Part shown: one piece after another, positions 10,624 through 21,253 of the stretch
Numbering within the stretch: the first letter of the stretch is position 1
How the letters are laid out: each line of letters opens with the position of its first letter
Assembly (NCBI GenBank): GCA_030280995.1
Contig: JASXTE010000017.1
Location: 21,133,998-21,197,997 of the forward strand
DNA from: Hemileia vastatrix
Taxonomy: Eukaryota; Basidiomycota; Pucciniomycetes; Pucciniales; Zaghouaniaceae
Reading direction: 5' to 3'
DNA length: 64,000 nt
The notes under the pieces: model-generated
What the model was told of the DNA's origin: nothing
Seen by the model: only the letters and a program-made list of their open reading frames with translations
The model's database searches: none
Position numbers and translations under genes: made by a program

Positions 10624-12297
10624 TCAAAGAATTGGGGCTGTGGTGAACGCCGTTTTTAGTGCTTCGAATTCCTTTCGTGCTGTAGAAGTAAAAACAAAAG
10701 GAATATCTTTTCTAAGAAGAGAAGTAAGATTGGAAATAGTTTTAGAGTAATCTTTAATAAATCTTCTATAGAAGTTTGCAAAACCCAAAAATCCTTGGAG
10801 TGATTTAATGTTTTTGGGCTCAGGCCATTCCAGGATTTTCTGGACTTTTTTGTCATCCATGACTAAACCGTCAGTGGACAACGTAAAACCCAAGAAATCA
10901 ATTGATTTGAGGTGGAATTCACATTTATTATGCTTGGCGTAGAGACCATGATCTTGAAGACGATTTAGGACCTGTCGAACATGATGAATATGTTCATCCA
11001 GTGTTTTCGAGAATATTAAAATATCATCTAAATAGACGACTAAAAATTGTTCAACAACATCTTGAAACATATCATTAACAAAAGTTTGAAAAGTTGAAGG
11101 TGCGTTACATAATCCAAAAGGCATAACTAAATATTCAAAACTACCAAATCTAGTGCGCATTGCAGTCAGTGGTTCATGACCTTCCGCAATGCGAATAAGA
11201 TTGTAAGTGCCTCTAAGATCAATTTTAGAAAAGAAATTAGCACCATTGAAATGGGTAAGAAGTAATGACATAGGAGGAACAGGATATGCATTCTTCTTTG
11301 TGACTGTGTTGAGCTTTCTATAGTCATCACACAACCTAAGACTACCGTCCTTCTTTTTTACAAAGAGGACAGGGAAGCCGGTTGGAGATTTACTGGCTCT
11401 GATGAAACCTTTGGCTACATTCTCTGCAATGTAGTCTCAAAGAACATGAGATTTGTCCTTCGATAAAGAATAGACAGGACCTGCCGGAGGTACTGGGCCT
11501 ATTAACTCTATTTGATGGTTGTAGGGTCGATGAGGTGGTAACTTATCGGCCTTGCGGATTGAGAAAACATCGAGGAAATCGTGGTAGATTTCTGGTAGAG
11601 TTGATTTGATGGCTTCAACGTTTATTTGGTCGTCCTCTTCATCTTCGAGAGAATCTGTTGAGGTGATACCTGTATTGAGAGAGCATAATTCGATTACTTC
11701 GAGGCAATTTAAATCCTCTTCGAGTGAAGTCATTGAGCTAGAAGGGTTAGCCAATTGCTCATTTAAAGAAGGTACAGATGCTTGCAAGTCATCTGGCAGA
11801 GATTTGTCCTCTAGCAGGACGTTGTCAGGCGGGTTGTTTAACTCCCTATTGACCTGCTTTGAAGAATCAGAAATATACTTAGAGCGTGGGGTGATCAATC
11901 CCCTAGTCCAATCAATTTCGGGATTCCAATGCGTTAAAAAGTCATGGCCAAGAATGGTATCGTCCATCCTTGGGGCGTCCAAGACTGATAATTCCCACTC
12001 GAAGGGTGAAAAATTTGGAAAGTTGAAAACCCATAAAACTTTCTTACTTACCCAATATTTGGGTTCCTCTGATTCGACCAAATAGATGGGAGTTCAATCG
12101 ATATCTGTAAATGTTAGTTGAAGCTTCTCAGCAAAAGATAAACTAACAAAAGAAATTGAAGCTCCAGAGTCTATTAGACAACTGAAGGGGATATCCTCCT
12201 TAAAAAGAATGAATCTCAAGCGGTTTAAGGCAACTCCAGTCCTTAAGACATGGAGGTTCTGTGCACTGGGAGAGATAAGATAGTTTGCTTTGCACAC
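10624..12297 (-). pseudogene. pol: B1 Pol part 1: protease and reverse transcriptase
   Basis: The retropepsin has the active-site motif CLIDSGASISFV, flanked by RFILFKEDIPF and ILGHDFLTHWNPEIDW. After a linker the RT shows [56 protein letters not shown], the catalytic [25 protein letters not shown] and [15 protein letters not shown]. The whole pol, 12297 to 8665, is one 1,211-codon frame without any indel, broken only by in-frame stops. Here these are TGA after TDID (12094) and after SHVL (11437); B2 has CGA at both. Pol lies in the -1 frame relative to gag. Confidence 0.9.
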
Positions 12298-12321
12298 AAG
12301 TAAACTATCTACTAGTTTTTT
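12278..12321 (-). promoter_or_regulatory. -1 ribosomal frameshift signal at the B1 gag stop
   Basis: The gag frame ends TCA AAA AAC TAG. A AAA AAC (complement 12315-12321) is a canonical X XXY YYZ slippery heptamer read in the gag frame, and the gag stop (12312-12314) follows at once. After a 4 nt spacer comes a perfect 9 bp stem, AGATAGTTT with AAACTATCT (complement 12302-12310 and 12278-12286), around a 15 nt loop. Slipping by -1 continues as CTA GTA GAT and leads without a stop into the protease. B2 keeps slip site and stem (complement 54453-54496). Confidence 0.82.
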
Positions 12322-13499
12322 GACTTCGAACTAGTACCTTCTCTTTCCTTCAACTTTACACAGTCTTCCAACTTGTGCTTACCCCCACAATACACACATA
12401 ACCCATTATCTGCTCTTCTCTTCCTCTCAGCTTCTTTAAGTTCCCCTTTAGGATCCAGTACTTTGCTGATATCGCCTGGGGTCGAGCCTTTTGGTTTAGG
12501 TTTATCCTTTCCCTTATTGGGTTTGGATTGAGTCGAGGAGGATTGATTTGGTCGTGGGTGTGAAGAAGTTCCCGATTTAAAATTTAGGCCTTGAGATTTG
12601 TTGGCATATCGACGATGTTGAAGTCGTCCTTGATAAACGCCATCAAGTTCGAGGGTTCGATCCATTAAATCCGTTAAAGTAGTCATCTTCTGATCGTGAA
12701 GATTTAATTGATCCAGAATCCTCGAAGGAAGTCCTTTCCTGAAATGATACTTAAGGGCAGCATCATTCCAACCTACTCAAGTTTGAAGTGCTCTGAAGTT
12801 TGAGATATATTCAGAGGCTTTACCATTATCACTCATGCGAAGAAAATCAAGTTCAATTTCTGTGTTGTCCGTTTCATTAGGGTCCCCAAACAACGTAAAA
12901 AGTTGGTCTTCAAACTTTTCCCAATTATTGATAAGTAAGTGGGTTTCTGTCAAAGAAAGCATGAGTAGATAAGGTTCGAACCATCTTGCTTCTTTCCCGG
13001 CTAGGAATGAAGAAGCGTAAACAACTTTTGATCGGTCGCTGTTAAAGGTTCGAGGGTCATTATGGAACAGTAGCTTGCAGGTTTGCAAGAAGGGTCGCAA
13101 TCTGTCGGGGTGATCTCCGTCGAATTTGTCAGGAGATTTCATAGAAGGAGTTTTGAACTTAGATCCCTCTGAAGACGTTGTATTTGAAAGGGTTTTCATA
13201 AAAAGTCTCATGAAATCTTCCAGAGAGTTAGATGGTCCCGGTTCTGAGGATTGGCCAGAAGGGTGATTGGCAGGGGCGGATGGTGCCTCATGCATTGTAT
13301 CCTCTCCTTCTTCTTCATCACTAGAATCCTCAAAATCTTGTGGAATGTCTTCTACAGATTGAACTGAATGTTGCCGTTCCCTAAGGTCGAGTGGTTCCAA
13401 AGAGTGAGTGCGAGAAACAGACCTTGTGGCTGTTGGCCTGCCTCTAGCGCGAGCTCTAGTAGTAGCACCCGTAGGAGGAGTGCGTTGAACAGGTGCCAT
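12312..13499 (-). pseudogene. gag: B1 gag: capsid and CCHC nucleocapsid
   Basis: A 396-codon frame starting at the ATG in 13497-13499 (MAPVQRTPPTG). The N-terminus is basic (RARARGRPTATR), then acidic (DFEDSSDEEEGED). The retrotransposon-gag core follows (SPDKFDGDHPDRLRPFLQ, ASSFLAGKEARWFEP, WEKFEDQLFTLFGDP). The end carries the zinc knuckle CVYCGGKHKLEDC (CX2CX3HX4C) that binds the genomic RNA. One TGA (ALQT*VGW) interrupts the frame and is shared with B2. The product would form the particle shell. Confidence 0.88.
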
Positions 13500-13555
13500 T
13501 TAAAATTTTAGAAGCACCTAAAAAGGTGTAGTAGTGCAAAGAATGAGAACTACGG
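13500..13555 (-). other. B1 gag leader
   Basis: Short untranslated leader between the priming site and the gag ATG. B2 has the same leader with small differences, which supports the chosen ATG. Confidence 0.6.
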
Positions 13556-13569
13556 AGAATTAAATTATA
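13556..13569 (-). promoter_or_regulatory. B1 self-priming primer-binding site
   Basis: One base after the 5' LTR end the element RNA reads TATAATTTAATTCT. It does not begin with the TGG expected for a tRNA primer. Its exact complement AGAATTAAATTATA occurs in the same RNA about 36 nt after the TATA box (complement 13899-13912), at the expected 5' end of the transcript. This is the arrangement of Tf1/sushi-type self-priming. B2 has the same pair (55672-55685 and 56011-56024). Confidence 0.72.
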
Positions 13570-13898
13570 CTGTCACCAGACGACCTACGCACAAGGTCGA
13601 GGATGTTCCTGTATGTGAGATGAGGGATTTTTAGAAACTTCTTCAAAGCACAGAGGAATGATTCGAGGAAATGATTCGAAGGTCACTCGAAGTAATAGCT
13701 ATAGGTTCGAGGTTCGATCGAGAAGAATTATAAACTAGTTCCAAGGTAATAATAATTCTTAAAATCTCACGAAGTGTTGGAAACTCAATAATTAAAATTT
13801 TAGGATTTAGAAATGAATATTTGAGAAGGTAAAAGAAAGATACAATAACAATGATTTAACTTTTAAGGTTTTTACCACTATTAATGTATATACGATAT

Positions 13899-13912
13899 TA
13901 TAATTTAATTCT
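13899..13912 (-). promoter_or_regulatory. Predicted RNA 5' end (self-primer) in the B1 LTR
   Basis: On the minus strand AGAATTAAATTATA starts about 36 nt after the TATA box, so it should lie at or near the 5' end of the genomic RNA. It is perfectly complementary over 14 nt to the site just after the LTR. It is present in all B-family LTRs here. Confidence 0.65.
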
Positions 13913-13940
13913 AAGGAATATTGAACCAAATACTCAACTC

Positions 13941-13950
13941 CTTTTATATC
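13941..13950 (-). promoter_or_regulatory. TATA box of the B1 5' LTR
   Basis: Minus strand GATATAAAAG, the likely core promoter for gag-pol. B2's 5' LTR has the weaker GATAAAAG at the same place. Confidence 0.6.
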
Positions 13951-14346
13951 CTTTGTTCCTCCTTGCATTGACCTCCCTTCCATCACAGCATTCCCGTTCC
14001 ATTGAACATTACTAACATACACTTAGACCCTCTCTACTAAATATCCGTTCATGCTCAATTTGTCCCTCTTAATTAATTAACAACTTTAATGGAAAAAAAA
14101 CTACTACTATACTATTTCGTTGATCCTAGCGCTGTGCGTCGCTTATGGAAAAGGACTAAGGTACCCTATTGGGAGATTGACTAATTTAGATTTAGAGTTT
14201 AGGCTAGCGCAGTTAAATAGCAGTACACAAAGGAAAATCGCAGTTGCTATGGAGGATTGCTTTCTGCGCTTTGAGTATAGATTTAGGACTCAATATTATT
14301 GATTTGTTGAGTTAATTTCGCTTCGAGTGTCACGTGGCGCGTGACA

Positions 14347-14649
14347 TTCTGGGGCTGGAGGTGTTGCTGTGGTATTTGGTGCCACTGTTTGTGGATGAGA
14401 CTTTATATCCACTAGAGCCTGGTTGACTTCTATAAAGCCCTGTGCCGCCCTTTTCTCCAGATTGTTGATCTGGTCTACCATATTGCTTACTCTTATTGTT
14501 AGGGTATTCATTAGGTTTGAGAGGGAGTGAATTTTCTCTTGCAAAATGTTTTTGGACTTCTTTATTGACACTTGTTGTAAGAGTTTTTCCCTTTCCTCCA
14601 GGGACATTGGTGGAGTGTTTTTTATTATTAGTGATTCCTGACCCTCCAT
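14347..14649 (-). CDS. A2 ORF1 (MEGQ frame), N-terminal part, coiled coil
   Basis: Begins with ATG in TCAAATGGAGGGT and encodes MEGQESLIIKNTPPMSLEER, a helical segment (NLMNTLTIRVSNMVDQINNLEKRA) and QTVAPNTTATPPAPE before the B1 insertion. A3 has the homologous start MEGQQYPQAENMSIEEKGALL at 38412. It is the first AUG-led frame of the element and overlaps ORF2 entirely. A Gag-like or RNA-binding role is possible but not shown. Confidence 0.6.
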
Positions 14650-14827
14650 TTGAATGTCCTGTAACAGGTCTTTTAGCTCTAGGTCTTAAGTTATAAGGTT
14701 TTGCCTTATTACTTACAATGTCATTGTTGTCACAGATTTTTACATGGAATTTAAAGAATTGAAAGTTTAGATATGAAAACTTCAAAAAAGGAGTTTTATC
14801 AGTATTTATCAATACCACTGAAGACAA
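14347..14827 (-). pseudogene. A2 gag-region ORF2, N-terminal part
   Basis: First part of the long frame that continues at 5602. It reads PYNLRPRAKRPV, then a G/S/N-rich basic stretch. A3 has the same frame open from about 38327 (YNTRSKANKNYPGHNHGG). Neither copy has an AUG in this frame before MEVG, so translation probably relies on a -1 shift from ORF1, non-AUG initiation, or reinitiation. Cut by B1. Confidence 0.55.
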
Positions 14828-15303
14828 TTTTATTGCTTACTTATTGGTATGAAGTGAATTCTTAAGTGCCAAAAGTCAAATATGCTTTTATGTGGTCACT
14901 TGATTTAACTGGTCTACAATATGTAGCAGTGTTTCTATATTTAAAAAAGAAAATCTGTCAGTAAGATTCTTTCTAAATATTAAATAAATGTTACAAACCA
15001 ATAAAAAGAAAAAATTAAGAGTCCTTTTAAAAGAAAACAGTTAATCAGTTTAATTGGTTTATTATCTGAAAAGATCACAAATTAAATTGGTCTATTGACA
15101 GACTCCCACTAATAACAATTTTATGTTAAATTAGTGGTGAAATAGTTGATTTAATATCACAATTTTAATATATAACACTATATAAGTGACCCCAACTTGT
15201 TTTAATTATCCAAATATTTCTATAGGGATATTATTTACGTGTACCTTCTTTGAAATTTTTACTTACTGGATTATAACAGAATTCTTGAGGAAAGGTCCCC
15301 AAT
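14828..15303 (-). other. A2 leader with candidate tRNA primer site
   Basis: Non-coding leader after the A2 5' LTR. Directly after the LTR the minus strand reads ATTGGGGACCTTTCC; A3 has ATTGGGGGTCTTTCC. A TGG two bases from the LTR fits a tRNA-type primer-binding site (TGGGGACC); I could not assign the tRNA. Confidence 0.5.
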
Positions 15304-16295
15304 TTTCAGGCTATGGTCAAGTACAAAGACGTGAACTAGCTTGAATGGTCAGTTGTCTAGAAGATTTTAATGGTCCTATATGAATACTGTAGTTTAAATC
15401 CAACAAGTAGTAAAATATAATCAAAATTAAAGGTCTCAGTAATATAATTCTGACTATTTTTATATATGGCTTACAATCTTTTTAGTTGGTAGAAAAATAG
15501 ATTTTATAATTCAGATTCTATTCAAAAGTCTTATAAAAGTACTGATTGATATGTATTGTAATTTATTTGGTTATATTGGTTAAATTGTAATGATAAAGAA
15601 TGTAGAAACAAGACCCGAAAACCTCCTCCTTTTATACACACTGAGTTCCCCAATAAATCCCTTGATCTACCATCTAATATACAGTTAATGACGCCTCAAA
15701 ATAATTAATAGACATTCCCATCAACATCCCCAGTGACCAATGACATAATTAGACAAGTAACAACCATCAAAATCCTGTGATATTAAGGGAAATCCATCAA
15801 AATTATAGAAAAAGACAAAAAGAGAGTATATGCGTATAAAACAATAATATAAAAGACTAAAGGAGACTTTTTAAGGTTAATAATAGCTTAATAATAAGGG
15901 GGATTTACTGTAGAATTGGAGGGGCTAATCCTGACATTATACTACGTGAAATTCACATCCAAAAATAACCAATATTGACTGAGAAACCACCCAAAAACTT
16001 AAAAAAGAGCGTGAGATGTGGTGTAACTACATGCAGTCCTTGGCAGGCCCTTACACGGGTAAATACTTGACTAAAATTAGGCAAATTTAAGCGTGGTGAT
16101 GAAATGAGATGCCAAGAGTGAGGTTATTAATGAAATTAGTGCATATAAAAAAGGTCAATACACTATTAATTAAGCTAGGACACTAAATAAGCGCCTGTAG
16201 CCTATTTTAGTGTGTTTCCCCACAGTAAGTGTAGAATGTGGGGTAATTATAGTGTGAAAAATCTAACTTTGCTAAAAATGAAGCTATTCACACGG
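15304..16295 (-). repeat. A2 5' LTR, downstream part
   Basis: Reverse complement of the 3' two thirds of the A1 LTR, ending CTGAAA for CTGACA. It contains the TATA box TATAAAAGG (complement 15628-15636). It is separated from its other part by element C, whose ACGG target duplication lies at 16292-16295 and 27134-27137. Confidence 0.9.
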
Positions 16296-17436
16296 TATGG
16301 TAAGGTAAACTCTTACAGTCGCCTTGCTGTAAGCAGAATCCGGAGGAGATATGTGGATTTAGCCGAAAACCCCGTCCTTCCAATAAAAATAACAAAATGG
16401 GAATTCTAAATCACTAAGCTAACCAATCTACTTGGATCTGATCGATGAAAATAATGAAACTCTAAAATATTTAACGCTTATTGAGATTTAATGATTGTGG
16501 CTGTTGAGAAAAGAAATACTGATAACAACAATTAAGGTGTACCAGTGAAAGATCTGTAAAGATTGACTTTTATGTTTTTATAATAATTTAAAATTTTATG
16601 AGACAGCAATAATCAAGTCCCAGTGATGAAAACCTTTCTAAAGATACCCTGTATGAAGTGTGATTTAAATTGTTGAGTAGTATTTCTAAAATGTTATATA
16701 TAAAATATAATGTTATAAGGGTATTACAATTTATTTAATTTGTTGAGTAATAAAAAATGAGACTGTGGTGGTTAATGATTAAGCTGTATGATGTGTCCCC
16801 CTTCTCAATTTCGAGTTTGAGAAGCGCTTAAGTATTCCTAGTCACGTGCCTAAGTTTTCCCCTCCAGAGCTCTTCCAGAGTCAATCCGGAGCCCGTACGG
16901 AGTCCTTACGGAGTCCGAACGGAGTCAAAACGGAGTCCGTACCGAGTCGAAACGGAGTCCGTCCGGACTTCCGGACTCAATTAGAACCTTAAAACTATAA
17001 TAAAAAACCTAGAAAAATTACACATAATAGAGCTACTTCCCCTTTACATACCAAACTAATTTTCGTAGTCTGCGCAGCTCTAATTACCCGGTGAAAATTC
17101 ATCGAAGTTAAGTAATTTCTGAAAACGTAAATATTTCTATAAAACTTCAAAATTCATTTAAAAATATAAGAAAAATAGTAAAAATTCTGGGAAAATTTCC
17201 CAAGGTTCTTGAGTGACTCGACTTAATACTTATAAATTTTTCAGACCGTAAAAATAAGTTTTCTCCGTAAAATAAATTGTTTTTGTGTAGGCATTTGCTC
17301 GTGACCAATTTCTTCATATTTTAAACTCCAATAAATTAAATAAAACCCTTTTATAAATAATAATAACGCCAATCTTGCACGCCGTAATAACTCTATTTAC
17401 GTACTTAGGTGCCGTACTAAACTTTAGGCTACCACA
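16296..17436 (-). repeat. 3' LTR of C, 1141 bp
   Basis: Plus-strand TATGGTAAGGTAAAC to GGCTACCACA. It matches 25971-27133 closely; the 22 bp length difference lies mainly in a minisatellite (16885-16979). Confidence 0.93.
16885..16979. repeat. GGAGTC minisatellite in the C 3' LTR
   Basis: Tandem 11-12 bp units of the type CGGAGTCCGTA, ending in the inverted repeat GAGTCCG ... CGGACTC. The 5' LTR (26561-26676) has the same array with about two more units and different variants, so the array changed after insertion. It is the only clearly GC-rich part of the LTR. Confidence 0.8.
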
Positions 17437-17446
17437 TCCTCCCTCC
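17437..17446 (-). promoter_or_regulatory. Polypurine tract of C
   Basis: GGAGGGAGGA on the minus strand, touching the start of the 3' LTR. This is where plus-strand DNA synthesis would be primed. Confidence 0.75.
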
Positions 17447-18101
17447 AATCGAGAATGTCCCCATTCTTATAACTTTGCATAAGTGGTTGAGCAATTCCAA
17501 AAGAATTATCTTTTCTAATAAAATAATTTGTTAAATATGTTTTAGCTGGTCTTCTTTTAAATCTTTATAATAAAAACGTTCTTTCTTCTTCTCTGGCTTG
17601 ATATAACATAAAATAATATAAATCTTGTGATGATTCCACTACTGAGAGCAAGGTTTGAATCCCTTCAGACTCCCATATACCAGTCTTCCTTCTTGTCACA
17701 GCATTGAGAGAGTGGATCTTCCTATGAGCCGAATACTCCTGATTCCAACCTCATAGGGCCCCCCACTGAGCCAAATTCTATGATTCCAATCTTGCCATAA
17801 GGTCCTCCAAGCTTCACACCAAAAAAAAATGGCCTAACTATGAGGCACTAAAAAAATCATTCCCTAAAATCCAACTACCATCCTAACTTCTGATTCCTTC
17901 ATCACAATTTTCAAACTTTGCTATACAGCAAACCCATAAAATACTTTTGCCAGGCTTCCAATAATAATATTAACTTTAGACCATGTTAAAGCGCCACAAA
18001 TTTCACCTAATTAACCATTATGCTTTCTTTAGCATCATTACCACCTAAAATTTTAACCTCCTAAAGCTATCAGCACCCAATTCCAGAAATAATTGAATAA
18101 T
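17447..18101 (-). other. C 3' non-coding region, no gene seen
   Basis: AT-rich sequence between the hairpin array and the polypurine tract. No frame or clear repeat is supported. Confidence 0.5.
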
Positions 18102-19010
18102 CAGTTTAGAGTCTTAGTGGACAGTGATAAATTAAAAGATTGAATTGAGTTATCCAAACAAGATTGACATTCCAGTTTAAAGTCTTGGTGGACCAAACAT
18201 ATAATCGATTGCCAGTTTATGGTCTTGGTGGACCAAAGATCGTTTAAGTGCATAAATATCTTGATATATTCCTAAGTAAGGCCTAGGCTTTACCAAAGAT
18301 TGAATAAATTTGATAATCCAGTTTAATGTCATAGTGGACCAAACATTTGATCGACAAGTAATCCAGTATAAGGCCATAGTGGTCCAATGAATGTTGAATT
18401 ATCCTGCAGATATTAATTTTCCAGTTTAAAGTCATAGTGGACTAAACAATGAATGAACTACCAGTTTAAAGTCATGGTGGACCAAACATTTAATCGATAA
18501 GAAATCCAGTTTAAGGTCATGGTGGACCCAACAGCTTGATAACTGTCCAGTTTAAGGTCTTGGTGGACCTAACAAATCCAATAAAAATTTTAACGATAGT
18601 CTTGAAAATTAGCCAGTTTAAAGTCTTGGAGGACTAAAAGCTCCAAAATTTGTATAAAACCCTTAAGGAAAGTCTTGAACAGTAGCCAGTTTAAAGTCTT
18701 GGAGGACTAACAGATCCAAAATACATATATAAAAAAAAACCTTAAAGAACGTCTTGAACAGTAGCCAGTTTAAAGTCTTGGAGGACTAACAAGTCCAAAA
18801 TATGTATAAAAAACCTTAAAGAACGTCCTGCACAGTAGCCAGTTTAAAGTCTTGGAGGACTAACAGCTCCAAAATTCGTATAAAAACCTTAAGGAAAGTC
18901 TTGAACAGTAGCCAGTTTAAAGTCTTGGAGGACTAACAGATGTCAAGATAAAGAAAATTATCCTTAATGAAAGTCTTGAAAAATAGCCAGTTTAAAGTCT
19001 TGGAGGACTA
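18102..19010 (-). repeat. Array of 15 short hairpin repeats in the C 3' region
   Basis: Plus-strand units of the form CAGTTTAAAGTCTTGGTGGAC start near 18102, 18173, 18213, 18319, 18364, 18422, 18462, 18507, 18548, 18614, 18687, 18766, 18840, 18913 and 18988. Each has a 4 bp stem around a 6 nt loop (AGTC TTGGAG GACT), with an outer GTT/AAC pair. Spacing drifts from 40 to 106 bp; the last seven are ~73-79 bp apart and share flanking sequence. Stem bases covary: AGTC/GACT, GGTC/GACC, and elsewhere in C CCTC/GAGG. Element RNA would carry the complementary form with loop CWCCAA. Confidence 0.85.
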
Positions 19011-20248
19011 ACAGATGTCTTGAAGTAAAATCCCATAGGTATTGAGCTCCCCTAGACCCTGTTTCCTGTCTAAACTAAATGAATAAAACTAAAAAGAATG
19101 AAGACTGAAAAATAAAACTAAGAAATATAATAATTTTGATTTAATTAATTAATTTTTTTTATTATTATTTTTTTTTATTTTATTTTATTTTATTTTTTAT
19201 AATTATTTTATTTTTATTTAATTAATTTTTATTTTATTTTTTTGTTTATTTTATTTATTTATTTTTATTTTATTTTTTTATTTTTTATTTTTATTTATTT
19301 ATTTTATTTTATTTTATTTTTTATTAAAATTTGTTTTTAGTTTAAAATAAAAGATTTAGAAAAGATAGTTTTGAAATAAAAGTTAAAATTTAATTTTTAA
19401 AGAAAGATAAAAAAAGTAATAATAAAAAAAAATTCAAAAAGAAAAATTTTAAAAGATGCCCCCCGGCCATTTGATGAGCCGTACCCTCGACATCATACCC
19501 ACATCCAAGTGCAACTTGATGTGGTTACACAATTTTGAGAAATTGAAAAGAAAAGAAAATAAATGAAAGTTTTTAGAAGATAATTTTTATAATGATGATC
19601 ACTGGGTGGGCTCCCTCCAATTTATAAAAATGATTAGAGACCACCAGTGAGCATCACTTTTACAATAATTCATAATATATATTTAAAGAAAAGAAATCAC
19701 AATCTAACATAAAAAAAATCAAAAACAAAATAAAAAAAATCTTGAATCCGGCGTTGAGAGCTGTGTCTCTTGATTCGTTCCAGTTTATAGTCTTAGTGGA
19801 CTTCCTAAAATTAAAAGACAAAGCCAGGATTCAACTAGAAACAGGGAAAATTTTGGAAACAAACATTATGGGGTAATTGTGTATAGAGCAGCCAGCCCAT
19901 CAATTACCCCCACACTTGCCAATATTAAATTAAGAAGGTTCCCCTGTGAACACTTCTTCCAATAAATTTTTAAAATTTTCCAACACTATCTTCACCCATA
20001 TTTTAAGAATTTTTAATTTTGAAAATTTTCAATGAAGGTTTTCTCACATTTCGTTATGTTTCATCACAGTTTCGTTGCCCATATGCAGTGTAATGATAGT
20101 AAAGTATTTTTGATAAAAAAATAAGAAGATAGTTTATCCTCGTTGCGGAGGAATCCATAAAATTTCGTAGATATCATAATTTATCCTCATTGCTGAGGTA
20201 TAAATTTAATAAAAGTCATTAAAATTGTAGTTTGTCCACATTTCGGAG
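19011..20248 (-). other. C 3' non-coding region with low complexity and stray hairpins
   Basis: Contains a TTTTA-rich run (about 19135-19330), an imperfect inverted repeat GATGATCACTGG ... CCAGTGAGCATC (19594-19655), and four more copies of the hairpin motif (19781, 20131, 20179, 20230), the last three with CCTC/GAGG-like stems. No gene is visible. Confidence 0.6.
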
Positions 20249-21238
20249 TTAGACTTTGGCACTCCTGGTGCCTCTAGGATAGAACCGTTTCACTTGATCG
20301 GCCGCTACCCTCTTCTTCAATACTACTCCATCCAACTCTTCTAGCACATATGAACTGGCGGAAACTTGCTCCTTGATTTTATACGGTCCATTCCACCTAT
20401 CTGCAAACATCTTTCCCCACTGACTTTCCAAACTCCTATTATACACCAGGACCATATCTCCTGGGTTCAAAGGTTTCCTTAATCGATGTGCCAACCGCTC
20501 ATCCCAATATCTGACTGATTGATTTCGGATCTTCATCATCCGCGAATATGCCTTTTCTAAATATTCTTCTTTCTTTTCTAGCTGCATCATTCTTGCACAC
20601 AATAATTCTTCAGTAGTTTTGACCGTGTCCCAGTCAACTCCAAGATATGTTTCAGCTTCTAAATCAACCGGTAAAACTGCTTTCTGTCCAAAAACAAGTT
20701 CATAAGGTGAAAATCCGGTCGTCCTTTTGGCAGTGATTTGATCAGCAAAAAAAACTAAAGGTAAATAGTGCCTCCACTTTTCGGCACTTGTCCCACACAT
20801 TTTAACTAAAGCATCCTTAATAACTTGATGCCCTCTTTCAACCATGCCTTCAGCTTCAGGATAATATGGGGTTGCTACCCTAACCTTTGATCCAACTTTC
20901 AATACAGCCTCTTTAAACTCTGTCCCAAATTCAGGACCTCCATCTACCGTTACCAACTTCATCACCCCATACCTATATACCCAATTATTCAAAAAAAATT
21001 CTGCCGCATTTTTGGCAGTTAAATTAATAAGAGGCGCTGCCTCTACCCAACCAGATAAATCATCTCTGGCCACAATTAAATATTTATACCGTCCCTCTTT
21101 GATATGAACGGCATCTAAACTAACTCTTCCAAAGAGCGTATATTCACCGGTCGCGCGTCCAGGTTCTTTTGGCCTTAAATAACTTCGTCTTTGACATTCT
21201 TCACATGACTGAACCCACTGTTTAACAGCCATCTTCAT
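20249..21238 (-). pseudogene. pol: C Pol: integrase
   Basis: Carries the second half of the HHCC finger (CEECQRRSY) and the catalytic core: VSLDAVHIKEG (Asp), VTVDGGPEFGTEF (Asp), YYPEAEGMVERG (Glu), all present. The C-terminal part has RYWDERLAHRLRKPLNPGD, VLVYNRSLE, DRWNGPYKIKEQ and ends in RFYPRGTRSAKV. No chromodomain is seen. The frame is the direct continuation of the frame ending at 21254; the two are separated by one TGA (RISD*FWWPGM), probably a CGA to TGA change. Confidence 0.88.
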
Positions 21239-21253
21239 GCCAGGCCACCAAAA

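Larger units (their letters stand above)
5608..14346 (-). mobile_element. Complete Ty3/gypsy element B1 with antisense gene
   Basis: Bounded by LTRs 5608-6647 and 13571-14346 and by 5 bp target duplications TTCTG (5603-5607 and 14347-14351). Gag-pol reads on the minus strand: self-priming site, gag, -1 frameshift signal, pol with chromodomain, then an A/G-rich spacer and a separate plus-strand gene next to the 3' LTR. The two LTRs differ at roughly 2 percent by eye, so the insertion is fairly young, but several stop codons make it non-autonomous. Confidence 0.95.
13571..14346 (-). repeat. 5' LTR of B1, 776 bp
   Basis: Plus-strand TGTCACCAGACGACC to GTGTCACGTGGCGCGTGACA, with a TGTCAC/GTGACA inverted end. 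It holds the promoter for gag-pol on the minus strand. It differs from its partner LTR at about a dozen sites, many of them C/T or G/A changes at CG. Confidence 0.95.

Noticed and set aside
8665..12297. TGA read as a sense codon in B1 pol
   Set aside because: B2 has CGA (or AGA) at several of these positions, so they are ordinary nonsense mutations.
18102..19010. CRISPR-like array of repeats and spacers
   Set aside because: Repeat length, irregular spacing, covarying stems and location in a eukaryotic retrotransposon 3' region do not fit CRISPR.
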